This document shows, in pieces, positions 16,559 to 25,886 of a stretch of DNA of 64,000 nt (position 1 is its first letter; every line of letters starts with the position of its first letter). Location of the stretch: the NCBI RefSeq assembly GCF_026242055.1, contig NZ_JAPJDL010000030.1, forward strand, positions 25,278-89,277, written 5' to 3'. The notes below the pieces were generated by a model, which did not search any database, was not told where the DNA came from, and worked only from the letters and a program-made list of their open reading frames with translations. The position numbers were made by a program, and so were the translations under genes. This stretch comes from Lentzea sp. NEAU-D7. Lineage in GTDB: Bacteria > Actinomycetota > Actinomycetes > Mycobacteriales > Pseudonocardiaceae.

Positions 16559-18433
16559 ATGCGCCAAGCGCGGGCTGCCCAGCACTGTTCAAGCGTTCTG
16601 GTTCTGATCACCGTGCTTGCGACCGCCGTATTGATCTCGTGGTCCGGCTCGCAACGCGCCGCAGCGGTGCCAGGAGATTGCACCACATCGGGAAATGTGG
16701 TGACGTGCCTGTTCATCGATGAATCCTCGAACGGTGACTTCACGGTCGAGCCGAACATCAGCCAAATCGCGGTCGAAGTCGCAGGTGCGGCCGGCGGCGA
16801 TGTCGACGAGGTGAACAACCCTGTCATTGGTGTCCCTGGCAAGGGGGCAGTGGTCAAGACGGTACTGCCAGTGTCTCAAGGAGACGTCCTCTCCATCAAA
16901 GTAGGTGCGAAGGGTGAGCGAAACGTGCCCGTACTCGAGACGGTGCCACGCGGCGGCGGTGCCTCGTCGATCTACTCCGCAGGCGAACCACTTGTCGTAG
17001 CAGGTGGCGGTGGCACCGCCGGAATGAGCGCCAGCTGCTTTGGTAGGCCGTGTACCTGGGTCAACGTGGCCAACGGCGGCGACGCTGGTGCGGCTGGTCT
17101 GGCACCCAACGTCGTCGCACCGGGCCAGCCTGGGGGGATCGGTCACACCGTGACCTCTGACCAGAGCACGGTGGTCATCGGAGGTCAGGGCGGTCAAGGT
17201 GGCCAGGATCAGGAAGGTGCGGGAGGCGCGCCGGCCAATCCGGCCTGTTCGGCTGCGGACACCACTTATCCAGGCTCCGCCGGTGAAGCGGGAAGCGCAG
17301 GTCAGGGTGGCCGAGGTGGGTTGGGATTCATCCTGCCGATCAGTCCTTTGACAGGCCAAGGACCAGTGCCTGGTCAACCAGGAGGTGGCGGTGGTGGCGG
17401 CTACCGCGGCGGCGGTGGAGGTGGCGGTTCAGCGCTGTGCTCCCGGAGCGTCATCGGCTCGGCGACAGCCGTTTCGGGCGGCTCTGGAGGTGGTGGCGGC
17501 GGATCGAGTTTCGTAAGCCCCGAGGCATCGGAGGTAACGGCGAGTGCCACCGCAGAGAGTGCGGGATACGTGAAGATCAGCTTCACCCGGTTGCCCGAGG
17601 TCGCCATCACCACCACCGAACTTCCGGTGGCGGCGGAAGGTGAGGCGTACAGCGCGTCACTGACAGCGATCGGTGGCACCAGCCCTTTCACGTGGTCGCT
17701 CGCCTCCGGTGCACTCCCCGATGGCGTCACCCTCGACCCGATTGTGGGGAGTCTTTCCGGGACGCCGACGGCCGCCGGAACAGCGACCTTCACCATCGCC
17801 GCCACGGATTCGTCGCCGACACCCCTCTCGGCACAGAGAGCGCTCAGCATCGACGTCGCTCCGGCGACGGTGGACGAGCCCTTGAAGATCGTTACAACAG
17901 CCTTACCGGATGCAATTCGTGGAGTGCCCTACTCGGCGACCATGCACGCTGTGGGAGGCACCGCTCCGTACAACTGGACGCTGGACATCGGTCAGCTGCC
18001 GGACGGGTTGTTTCTGTCGTCCAATGGCGCGGTCACCGGCACGCCGGCGACGACCGGGGAACTGACGTTCACCGCGAAGGTCTTCGATTCAGCGGCCGAG
18101 CCGTTGAGCACGACGCAGCCGGTAGATATCGTCGTGCTCGAGCAGACCCAGGCCACCACGACTTCGGCTCCTGCCACGACCACCGCGAGCGCTACGACGA
18201 CCGCCGACGTCAGCGCTTCCGGGCAGACGTCCGCGTCGGCGGCAGATGCGTCCGCAACGACATCGGCCGACGCACAGGCGGCAGGCCTCGCCTCAACGGG
18301 TGTCCGCGTCGTCGGCTTGTTTCTCATCGGTCTGGCGATCGTTGCCGCAGGAGCTCTCTTGATCATTATGAGCCCTCGCCGATCTCACGCGCGCATCCTC
18401 AGGTACAGAGCCGAGAACCGAAATCGGAGATGA
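16559..18433 (+). CDS. Glycine-rich LASTG-anchored cell-surface protein
   Basis: I start at the ATG (16559-16561), eight bases after GAGGAG; it opens a signal peptide ending S-G-S-Q-R-A-A-A. The 624-residue product then has a glycine-rich domain (about residues 40-345) with runs such as G-G-Q-G-G-Q-G-G and G-G-G-G-G-Y-R-G-G-G. Next are two Ig-like putative-cadherin (He_PIG) repeats, each with P-(Y/F)-x-W-x-L and G-(x)-L-S/T-G-T-P motifs (about 355-520). A Thr/Ser/Ala-rich stalk and the sorting signal L-A-S-T-G (577-581), one TM helix and a basic tail complete it. LAxTG signals suit class E sortases of high-GC actinobacteria, so it is probably linked to the wall. Presumed role: adhesion or surface display. 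Confidence 0.85.
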   Translation: MRQARAAQHCSSVLVLITVLATAVLISWSGSQRAAAVPGDCTTSGNVVTCLFIDESSNGDFTVEPNISQIAVEVAGAAGGDVDEVNNPVIGVPGKGAVVKTVLPVSQGDVLSIKVGAKGERNVPVLETVPRGGGASSIYSAGEPLVVAGGGGTAGMSASCFGRPCTWVNVANGGDAGAAGLAPNVVAPGQPGGIGHTVTSDQSTVVIGGQGGQGGQDQEGAGGAPANPACSAADTTYPGSAGEAGSAGQGGRGGLGFILPISPLTGQGPVPGQPGGGGGGGYRGGGGGGGSALCSRSVIGSATAVSGGSGGGGGGSSFVSPEASEVTASATAESAGYVKISFTRLPEVAITTTELPVAAEGEAYSASLTAIGGTSPFTWSLASGALPDGVTLDPIVGSLSGTPTAAGTATFTIAATDSSPTPLSAQRALSIDVAPATVDEPLKIVTTALPDAIRGVPYSATMHAVGGTAPYNWTLDIGQLPDGLFLSSNGAVTGTPATTGELTFTAKVFDSAAEPLSTTQPVDIVVLEQTQATTTSAPATTTASATTTADVSASGQTSASAADASATTSADAQAAGLASTGVRVVGLFLIGLAIVAAGALLIIMSPRRSHARILRYRAENRNRR

Positions 18434-18623
18434 CTGATGTTCGACTGACGTCCTCACAGCGTGAATCGTGGTGTGGTGAGGTTGTCAACGCGCTCCAATG
18501 TCCCGGATGCGACTCTCCCGGAACAACCCCAGCCGGCGTCCGCAGCAACACCGCCGAAGCGGTGGTTCGTTCGCCAGCTGGTTCAGCGCAGACAGGAAAA
18601 CAGTTCACAGGTCGAGGAACGGC

Positions 18624-19373
18624 ATGAACACAACGAGAACGAACCACTGCGGCCCCGATGACGACCGCCCGATCGCTCATCCCGACCGTGTCAGGTGGAA
18701 CGGCAAACACGAAGTCGCGGTAGCCACTTTCGCGCCTCATCCGCTGGTTGACTGCGCGCTTGAAGTGGGGCTTGTGCCCGGTCCAGTGCTGGAGCTGGCC
18801 TGCGGAATGTCGGGCAGCGCACTTGAACTGGCCGGTCGAGGGCGCCAGGTTACCGCTGTAGACGTCTCCGATGTCGCGCTAATTCGTTTGATGACCGAAG
18901 CACGGCGCAGAGGCGTGGCGGAACACATCAACCCGATCAACTGTGACCTGCTGGCTTTCGCGCCGCGCGATCAGGCCTTCGCCCTAGTACTGACCACATT
19001 CTACTGGGACCGCAGCGTTTTTGGGCGCGCGTGCGCTGCCGTCATGCCGAACGGTATGCTCGCGTGGGAGGCTGTTGCCTCCGAAGAGGACGGTTTCAGG
19101 CGGGACTGGACAGTCGGGCCCGGTGAACCTGCGTCCTTGCTGCCTCAGCGCTTTGAGGTCGTGGAGCAACGCACGATGATCGGTTCCAACCATCGGTCAC
19201 GGAGATTGCTCGCACGGGCCGCCCGCGTGACCTCAACCCAATCGGAGCAGCATAGTCGGCCTGCTGAAAACGCAGGCCGCAAATCGGCGAAAAATTCTTT
19301 GACAGACGTCATGAACGAGATTTTGCCTGTAAAACTCCCACTGGCCGATCAACCGCCCGGCCATCGCTCATGA
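18624..19373 (+). CDS. Class I SAM-dependent methyltransferase
   Basis: The 249-residue product carries the Rossmann motif I V-L-E-L-A-C-G-M-S-G-S-A and the acidic end of strand 2 in V-T-A-V-D-V-S-D, with D-L-L-A-F after strand 3. These are typical of small-molecule methyltransferases of the TehB/Methyltransf_25 kind. The ATG at 18624 has GAGGA seven bases upstream; the open reading extends upstream without a better site. The C-terminal ~50 residues are polar and unlike the family. A GTG-start HAD hydrolase follows 29 bases later, so the two are probably co-transcribed. Substrate unknown. The middle reads V-L-T-T-F-Y-W-D-R-S-V-F, where TehB-like enzymes place their substrate-side loop. Confidence 0.8.
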   Translation: MNTTRTNHCGPDDDRPIAHPDRVRWNGKHEVAVATFAPHPLVDCALEVGLVPGPVLELACGMSGSALELAGRGRQVTAVDVSDVALIRLMTEARRRGVAEHINPINCDLLAFAPRDQAFALVLTTFYWDRSVFGRACAAVMPNGMLAWEAVASEEDGFRRDWTVGPGEPASLLPQRFEVVEQRTMIGSNHRSRRLLARAARVTSTQSEQHSRPAENAGRKSAKNSLTDVMNEILPVKLPLADQPPGHRS

Positions 19374-19402
19374 GTAAATTGTTACGGGGCCGGTGAGAGG
19401 TC

Positions 19403-20062
19403 GTGGCTCGCCACTTGATCTGGGACTGGAACGGCACGTTGCTCGATGATCGACACCATCTCCTGGCGGCGGTCAACCACGCCATGTCGGCTTGTGAATT
19501 CGGGTCGGTCGACATGGCCATGCTCACGTCAGGATTCGCTCGCCCTCTTCGTGCACTGTTCCACAACCTCACCGGAGCACGAGACGAGCGCTTGTGGCAG
19601 CGGTGGCATAGTGCTTTTGAGGCGAGCGGCTGGACGCTGCCTGTGGCCCCACTTGCAGATGGTGCGTACGCCGCGTTGCGGGAATGGCGAGATTTCGGCA
19701 ACAATCAATCGATCGTCTCGTTGGAGGAGTATCGAAAGCTGAGGCGTGGGGTTCAGTATAATGGAGTCGAGAAGTTTTTCGAGTTGATCGTCGGCAGGCG
19801 TGGTCAAATGATCGAGGACAAGAGCGAGATGCTGCGAACTTTTCTTCGTGAGACCGGCTTGGAGCCGCGTGACGTGGCACTCATAGGCGATACTGTTAGT
19901 GATGCCGCCTCAGGTGCAGCGATTGGGATCCAGACAGTCGTGTGTGACGTCGCCTCGTTCGTCTCGGCAGATCGTGATGAGATCCAAGATCTCGGGTGCC
20001 TACTCGTCGAATCGCTCCATGACGCGATACGCCTTGTGTTCGAGCTGCCATCTGAAGGGTGA
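19403..20062 (+). CDS. HAD-superfamily hydrolase (phosphatase)
   Basis: The product has 219 residues from a GTG start. Motif I is D-W-N-G-T-L-L-D-D near the N-terminus; the second acid position is Asn where most HAD phosphatases have Asp (DxDGT), but D-W-N-G-T is common in the PGP-like branch. Motif III Lys is in E-D-K-S-E-M-L and motif IV is I-G-D-T-V-S-D-A. The inserted helical cap (about 15-95) is of C1 type, as in phosphoglycolate phosphatase-like proteins. Motif II is poorly defined around S-I-V-S-L-E. It lies 29 bases after the methyltransferase gene and ends just before a large perfect hairpin. The substrate is unknown. Confidence 0.82.
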   Translation: MARHLIWDWNGTLLDDRHHLLAAVNHAMSACEFGSVDMAMLTSGFARPLRALFHNLTGARDERLWQRWHSAFEASGWTLPVAPLADGAYAALREWRDFGNNQSIVSLEEYRKLRRGVQYNGVEKFFELIVGRRGQMIEDKSEMLRTFLRETGLEPRDVALIGDTVSDAASGAAIGIQTVVCDVASFVSADRDEIQDLGCLLVESLHDAIRLVFELPSEG

Positions 20063-20081
20063 ACCTGGTTCCTCTTCATGC

Positions 20082-20150
20082 CAGTTCAGAAGTATCGCGG
20101 AGGCCATGAGGAATAAAATTCCTCATGGCCTCCGCGATACTTCTGAACTG
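20082..20150. terminator. Perfect 33-bp inverted repeat with 3-base loop
   Basis: CAGTTCAGAAGTATCGCGGA begins the left arm (20082-20114). The right arm (20118-20150) is its exact reverse complement over 33 bases, with AAA between. It lies 19 bases past the HAD gene and 134 bases before the 3' end of the convergent cold-shock operon, so a bidirectional terminator is the simplest reading. The length and perfection greatly exceed normal terminators. A small structured RNA, a MITE-like relic or an assembly foldback are alternatives. Confidence 0.75.
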
Positions 20151-20283
20151 CCCGATTATCCCCATAGCCACGGCCCGCAGAGGCCTGAGCGCCCGCCCGA
20201 GTTCGCATCGTCCCTCAGAGGCATGTGCGCCCAGAATTATGCGGTTCACCCTACGATCGATGCGGAGATGCCCGGCCAGCGCC

Positions 20284-20541
20284 TCACGAAGGCTCGATCG
20301 GACGGACCCGTACCGCGCGAGGTCCGTACGGCCCGGATACCACGTCGAACTCGACTCGTTGACCTGGCTGAAGCGCAGCGTGCCCGTCCTTGATCATGCT
20401 CGGGTTGTTTAGCATGTCTTCGTCGTACAGCTTCATGTAATGCCCCGCTGGAATTTCAGGATCAACAGAAGCTTCAGGTTCGGAACCCGAGTCAAGGGGT
20501 GGAGGTTCCTCGCTAGACATTCGATCACCACTTCGTGTCAT
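20284..20541 (-). CDS. Small protein with a cold-shock-like C-terminal strand
   Basis: This product of about 85 residues starts 24 bases after the cold-shock gene on the same strand. The N-terminal half is acidic and proline-rich (E-E-P-P-P-L-D-S-G-S-E-P). The C-terminal half, L-Q-P-G-Q-R-V-E-F-D-V-V-S-G-P-Y-G-P-R-A, closely echoes the last two strands of a cold-shock domain (E-E-G-Q-R-V-x-F-D-V), but the RNA-binding RNP1 and RNP2 motifs are absent. It may be a remnant of a duplicated CSD or a small partner of the Csp. Start choice is uncertain between 20541 and an inner ATG at 20520. Confidence 0.6.
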   Translation of the reverse strand: MTRSGDRMSSEEPPPLDSGSEPEASVDPEIPAGHYMKLYDEDMLNNPSMIKDGHAALQPGQRVEFDVVSGPYGPRAVRVRPIEPS

Positions 20542-20565
20542 CGTTCGTCGCTGAATTTGGCTCGA

Positions 20566-20793
20566 TTACTGAACGCTGACGTTCGTCGCTTGAGGGCCCT
20601 TGTTGCCCTGGGAGACGTCGAACCTGACACGTTGGCCTTCCTCGAGGGTCCTATATCCGCTAGCATTGATAGAAGAATAGTGCACGAAAACATCGGCTCC
20701 ACCGTTTTCTTGTGAGATGAAGCCGAAGCCCTTCTCTGCGTTGAACCACTTCACAGTGCCCTCGTACTCACCCGGTTGCGTACTCAGTTGCAT
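20566..20793 (-). CDS. cspA: Cold-shock protein (CspA family)
   Basis: The 75-residue single cold-shock domain has G-T-V-K-W-F-N-A-E-K-G-F-G-F-I (RNP1 region), D-V-F-V-H-Y-S-S-I (RNP2), and E-E-G-Q-R-V-R-F-D-V with K-G-P-Q-A-T-N-V at the end. These proteins bind single-stranded RNA and act as RNA chaperones in the cytoplasm. The start is the ATG at 20793, with GAAAGG seven bases upstream. The N-terminus is about eight residues longer than the shortest family members. It heads a two-gene unit with the small CSD-like protein at 20284. Confidence 0.93.
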   Translation of the reverse strand: MQLSTQPGEYEGTVKWFNAEKGFGFISQENGGADVFVHYSSINASGYRTLEEGQRVRFDVSQGNKGPQATNVSVQ

Positions 20794-21739
20794 GACATGC
20801 CTTTCGCGTACTTCCTGAATTCTTGTTGCATCAACCTCGGTCGATCATCCGCATCGTTCGCACAAAGATTCACGCCGATTCCTTGTGATGGAGGTTGACT
20901 GCGGTAACGACGATGTAGGCCCTGCCGCCATCCTGCCCAACGGGCCGTTAAGTTTTCGACTTGAACTCTGCTTGAAGAACACTGGCGGTTCGGCATCGAC
21001 CTTCGTGTGCAGCACTCGGCGAGTGTGCTACACATACGATGTCGTCGGTGGGCGTGAATCACTACGTTTTCAAGGGCAGCCGCAAGCGCAACAGAACTGC
21101 GCGAGGAGGCAGCGGGGTTGGGATCGACCCTGCGCGGCACCTTTGGGTAATGACTGCGACTCAGGCAATTTGTGCTAGCTCATCCGGCTGGCCGCCTCCG
21201 ATGTTCACACTCGGCCTTGCTGGCGAACCGGAATCTCCGAGAGCCCGCCCGGTGCAATCCAATCCCACGTAACACAGGCAACCGGTCGTGGCTGTCCGCA
21301 GACCCACGTGAACGGGTCGAAAATCGACACGCCCTCGGACACGATCCGGTGCTGCTTCGATGGTTCGTGCAGCCGACCGGAAGACACAGCGGCGATTGAG
21401 CACGGGAGCGCCATTGCTCACCTGCTGGCTTTCTTCGATCTGTGCATGACGATGACCACAACATCCGCAGAACGCCACGCCCGTCCAGGCATCAGGGTGT
21501 TGGCGGGTACGAGGGAAGGGAGAGGCCAACTCGGTCCGCGGCGGAGCACCGGCGTGGATACATCTCTCAAGCTCGACTGGCATCGTGTGCGCCAGAGGCG
21601 CGCCCTTGGCACGGCGCTCATCGCACCGAGTGACAGGACCATGAGCAGACACATGGGGTCCGTCCAGCCCACTCGCCGTTGAGCTCACTCGGCTGCCCCT
21701 CACTGAAGGCCGAACCACCTGTATCTAGTCGGGCGCTGA
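20794..21739. other. About 0.95 kb without a supported gene
   Basis: It holds the upstream region of the cold-shock gene. An open reading on the minus strand (21161-21718) contains C-G-C-C-G-H-R-H-A-Q but no recognisable domain and no good start. I regard the stretch as degraded. Confidence 0.35.
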
Positions 21740-23548
21740 ATGTGGAGGCCCGGGCGGACATGGAGATCCGCCGGTTGTATCCGGCTCAGGGTGGCCGATC
21801 ACGGAGAGCGCCTGGCGGCTGGGATTGCGCGGAACACGGTCCGCGCTGCACTGGGGGCCGACGGGCCGACGCAGTACAAGCTGGTCTTGCGGGGTTGTGT
21901 CGCGGATGCGTTCGAGCCGCAGATCAGGGCTTTACTGGCAGAGTGGCCACAGAATCGGGGCCGGTGATCGCGCAGCGCGACTTGTGGTTCCGGAGACACG
22001 GATCCCGGTCACTGCTGGCCACGAACAGATGTTGCCCCTACTGGTGAAGACACTCGGGTTCCGGCGTTCCTGACCGCGATCCCGTTACGGCAGGCCGGCC
22101 ACGTCCGCTCGGGGCTGTGGCTGCTGATCAACGGGATCAGGCAGGTCACCAAGCGGCTGGTCTGGGCCCGGGAATTCGCGATCGGCGGGACCGGGGCGGG
22201 TGAGCAGCCCGGCAGCGGCGTTCGCCGGGACGCTGGCCACAAAGATCGTGCCGCCCCGCAACGGGATCCGGAGTTCAAGGACCTGGTCGAACGCAACAAC
22301 CGGTTACCGGAAACTCGTGTCTTCCCGGTCGCGTGTTCGTCTCACCCGCGGACTTCAACATCCAGCTCGAGTAGTAGCTGGTCCTGGCGAACAGCGGGCC
22401 AGCCGGTCGATCCACGGCTGGCCAGACGAGCTCGTCGAGACCGACTACCTGGCAGTGCTATCGCTGCCACCGATCGCTCAGCAGATCGAGCTCAACCAGC
22501 GAGTCCCGGCTCGGCCGGTCTACCACGTCCGCGTCGACACCTTTGACTACTCCGTGGATCGACGTGTAACCGGCCGGTTCGTCGACGTCACCGCGTCGAC
22601 GAGGTGACGGTGTCCTGCGAAGGCCAGGTAGTCGCCCGGCACGAACGATGCTGGGCCAAACAGGCCGTGATCCCCGATCCCGACCAAAGGCCGACCGCTG
22701 GGCAGACCCGGCGTCACGCCGACGGACCCGTCGCCGCGATGCGAGCGCTGTCCGGCTACGACGCTCTGTTCGGCGTCGGTTTCACGGCACCAGCAAGGAG
22801 AGCGAGTAACACGTGAGCACAAAACGCCTACGGACTCCGCGCTCAAGCCGAAGACGGCTTGCCCTCCCAGATCGCCTACCTGACCAGAGTGCTCAAACCC
22901 CGACTACCGGCGCGTTCGAGGAACCACTTGCGGCGCAGGCCTGTGATGAGAACTGGTCGCACACAGAATACCTGGCCGCGCTGCTGCAACGTCAGGTCGC
23001 CGACCACGAGTCGAAAGGCACAGTGATGCGGATCCGCACCGCACACTTCCCGGCGGTCACAACCTTGGAAGACTTCAACCTCGACCCCTGCCCTCGCTGC
23101 GCCGCGATGTCCTGGCACACCACGATCGGGCTCAGAGTCGAAGACCACCCAGACCGGCTACGCGTTGCTGGTCGACATCGCCAGCAGCTGGATCGCCCGC
23201 CTGGCAGCCGCGCACCAACAGAATCGGCTTGAGACGGCGCTCAAGAAGGTCCGTCGTTACACGCTGATCATCATCGGCGAGGTCGGCTACATCATGTTCG
23301 ACCAGGATGCTGCGAACCTGTTCTTCCAGCTCAGTGCGTCACGTTGTGAGCAGGGCCCGGTCAAGTTCACCAGCAACCTGCCCTTCGGCCTCTGGAGCGA
23401 GACTTCCTCCAACGACGTCGTCGCCGCAGCGATGATCGACCGCCTGATCCACCACGCCGAAGTCTTCACCCTCACCGACGACTCCTACCGCACCCGCCAA
23501 CGCCGCAACCTGTCACGCGACCAGCATCAGAACCCCGACCCCAACTGA
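21740..23548 (+). mobile_element. IS21-family element, heavily decayed (istA and istB)
   Basis: IstA pieces in changing frames are I-A-R-N-T-V-R-A-A-L-G-A-D-G-P, C-V-A-D-A-F-E-P-Q-I-R-A-L-L, L-L-I-N-G-I-R-Q-V-T-K-R-L-V-W, F-D-Y-S-V-D-R-R-V-T-G-R-F-V-D, and C-E-G-Q-V-V-A-R-H-E-R-C-W-A. The IstB C-terminal half follows at 23165-23548: R-R-Y-T-L-I-I-I-G-E-V-G-Y-I (Walker B with Asp replaced by Gly), A-A-N-L-F-F-Q-L and D-V-V-A-A-A-M-I-D-R-L. The IstB Walker A part is missing. The element cannot be active. Confidence 0.75.
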
Positions 23549-23884
23549 TAACGCCTACGAGGGCTCAACGATCGCAAACCCAAGCGGGGTCAGGGTTCGA
23601 AAGCGTTGACACGCCTTCGGCCCGCCGCCTGCGACGGAACGAGTCCGAAGGTGTAGTTGCTCCTCGTGGCCGTCGGTGACCGAACTCGCGACGAGCCGGA
23701 AGTATTCGTTGGTCGTGACCTGTCGTAACGCGGTTGCATACGCAGCTGACACAGAACCCTCCGCTATGTTCTCCCACGCGGCGTAACGCCAGCGACTTCA
23801 GCATTGCGCGTCATTGCTGAGGACGAGGCGATGCTGCGCTCTTCGCAGGGCCCGTCAACGAACGATGCCTCTCGGGCTGAAAAA
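23549..23884. other. Spacer between two dead insertion sequences
   Basis: No gene is supported between the IS21 remnant and the 3' end of the IS256 remnant. Confidence 0.4.
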
Positions 23885-25035
23885 ACTACTTGCGTTCGGC
23901 GGCCAGGCAGCCGTCGAAGACGAACTTGAACACGTTCAGCACGGGTTTCCACCGCGTGGTCCAGCGTTTGCGCCGCTGCCGGCCCGGTCCCGGCTCATGA
24001 TCGCCGTCTAGGCGCTTTTGAGCGCGGCCTGCACGTTGGGGAAGTGCCGGCGGGCCTTCACCCGAGACGGATGCGGGCGTTGAAGCTCTCGATCGTGCTG
24101 GTCGAACAGATCACCCGCCGGACTCCCGGATCAAGCGCCAGGAACAGCACGAACTTGGCCCAAGCGTTGTCTGACTACCGCGCGGTCGCCAGACAGCAGC
24201 GACCCAGGCCTCGATGAACTCGGCGAACCGCCCTCGGGCGGCGTGTACATCGGCTTGAGAACCCTGGCGATCGCGTTCCAGTGCTGACGCCCGCATAGCA
24301 GAAACTGTTGCGCGGCAGGTAGATCGCGCAGGTCTGGGTGATGGTCTGCAGCCTGACGGTGGTGGATCGCGTTGGCAGGGTCGGCCTGTCGCAGACGACC
24401 ATGAGCACGTCGGCCACGCCGCGGTTCGTGAGCTCAGCGAGCACTTGCCGTCAATACATGGCGCGGTCGCCGCCGTTGCCGTCCCACAACCAGAGGATGT
24501 CACGGCGACCCTCGCAGGTTACCGCGAACGCGACGTAGATCGGTCGGTTGGTGACCTGCCTGCCACAGATCTTCACGTGGATCGCGTCGGTGAAGGTCAC
24601 CGGACACACCGCGTCGAGGGGGCCGGTTCTGCCACTCGACCATGCCCTCGAACACCCGCGGAGATCTTTCCGGTCGTCAAACCTTGGGCGGGGGGGGGGG
24701 GGGCCCCCCCCCGCGCCCCCCCCCCCCCCCGCCCCCACCGCCCAAGTGCCTCTGGTGCTTCGCGACGATCCTGGGCTCAAAGCTGATGTCGAGGTCACGC
24801 TGAACCTCGATCTCGACCGAGCCGACATCGGTTGGCACCGTCTTGGATCGGGTGCCGTTGCGCAAGTATTGGTCCGGCAGCCGGCTGGATCGTGTTTGTC
24901 ATCGCCGAGGTGACCGGTGATCTCGACATCGAGCGCGGACTCCAGGAGCCGCTTGGCCAGCTGCTGCAGCACCCTGCCCTCACCGGTCAGCTTCAACCCA
25001 CTCGTCTTCGCGCCGCTCACCAGCTGCTTGTCCAA
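23885..25035 (-). mobile_element. IS256 (Mutator)-family transposase remnant
   Basis: The minus strand starts near 25035 with L-T-G-E-G-R-V-L-Q-Q-L-A-K-R-L-L-E-S-A-L and H-L-G-D-D-K-H-D-P-A-G. It continues in other frames with T-D-V-G-S-V-E-I-E-V-Q-R-D, then V-T-F-T-D-A-I-H-V-K-I and R-P-I-Y-V-A-F-A-V-T. Next come N-R-G-V-A-D-V-L-M-V-V-C-D and, near 23890-23940, L-N-V-F-K-F-V-F-D-G-C-L-A-A-E-R-K-stop. Many frameshifts are present. A G/C homopolymer block at 24686-24742 replaces roughly 50 codons between H-Q-R-H-L and K-I-S. Confidence 0.8.
24686..24742. other. G/C homopolymer block, probable assembly artefact
   Basis: Fourteen G (24690-24703), nine C, GCG, fifteen C (24716-24730) and further C-rich bases stand where an IS256 transposase should encode part of its catalytic region. 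A similar G-rich block opens the window (1-40). Mis-joined or poorly sequenced DNA explains this better than biology. Confidence 0.6.
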
Positions 25036-25886
25036 GCCACCATGCTTTCGAGGACATCGAGTCCTCGGCGTTCTACGCGCCGGACATCGTGTCGGTAATC
25101 CGGTGCAACTTCATGATCGGGAGTTACACCGCTGTTCGCACAGCTCTTTCGCACGATGGCTCGAATCTGCCGAGGACTAGGATGCCCCGTCACCTTTTGG
25201 GAGGCGTGATCGTTCCACCCATGTAGGACGAGGACTGTCTCGTGTCCCCGCGTCTTCGCATCGTGATGCGCTTTGAACAGAAGCGAATCGACGGTTTCGG
25301 GCCAGGCTCGCGTTGACGGATGTGTGCACGTGTTTACCCAAGGCGAAGTGCAGAGACGGTGTCGCGACCTTGTCGCCGTAGCGCGACAAAGAAAGACCCT
25401 CGATGACTTCATGGAAGTGCCGTAATGGCGGTCTTGCGCAACTGCTAGAAAGGATTGCTCAGGCAGTTGTATTCCGTCCTTTGGCGGCTGGCCACGTCAC
25501 GCCGAGAACAAGGATGACGCCATTCTTGTGCGCCTCTGAAGGAACGACGTTTCGACCTCGCATGCTGCAACAGCGAGATCTTTTAAAGTATTTACACGCG
25601 TCCTGTCTGATCTCGCGCCCCAGTGTTCGTCATCAGATCGCCCTCTGGTTCGTGCAATCGTGCCTGAAACGGTGCCCTATAGGTAACGAGTGCTTACTTC
25701 CTATTCTGTAGGGTCCGACCATCAAGATAGTCCGAACAATTTCTCTGAAGGGCGCGGGGAGGCATTCTAGATAGATACCTTTGAAAATTACCTATTGATC
25801 TCGCAAATTATATACGCGCCAATTTCCTGTTGGGCGGCTGCTGAAGTCCAGCTTTCTCTTCGTGGTACCTATTGAAGGAGCATCTG
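25036..25886. other. 0.85-kb gap, becoming AT-rich
   Basis: No gene is supported. GC content falls visibly from about 25550 onward, marking entry into the AT-rich island whose gene starts at 25887. The island's promoter is presumably here. Confidence 0.4.

Noticed and set aside
21161..21718. 185-codon minus-strand reading with C-G-C-C-G-H-R-H
   Set aside because: No recognisable domain, no ribosome site, and irregular codon pattern; high-GC DNA often keeps such frames open by chance.
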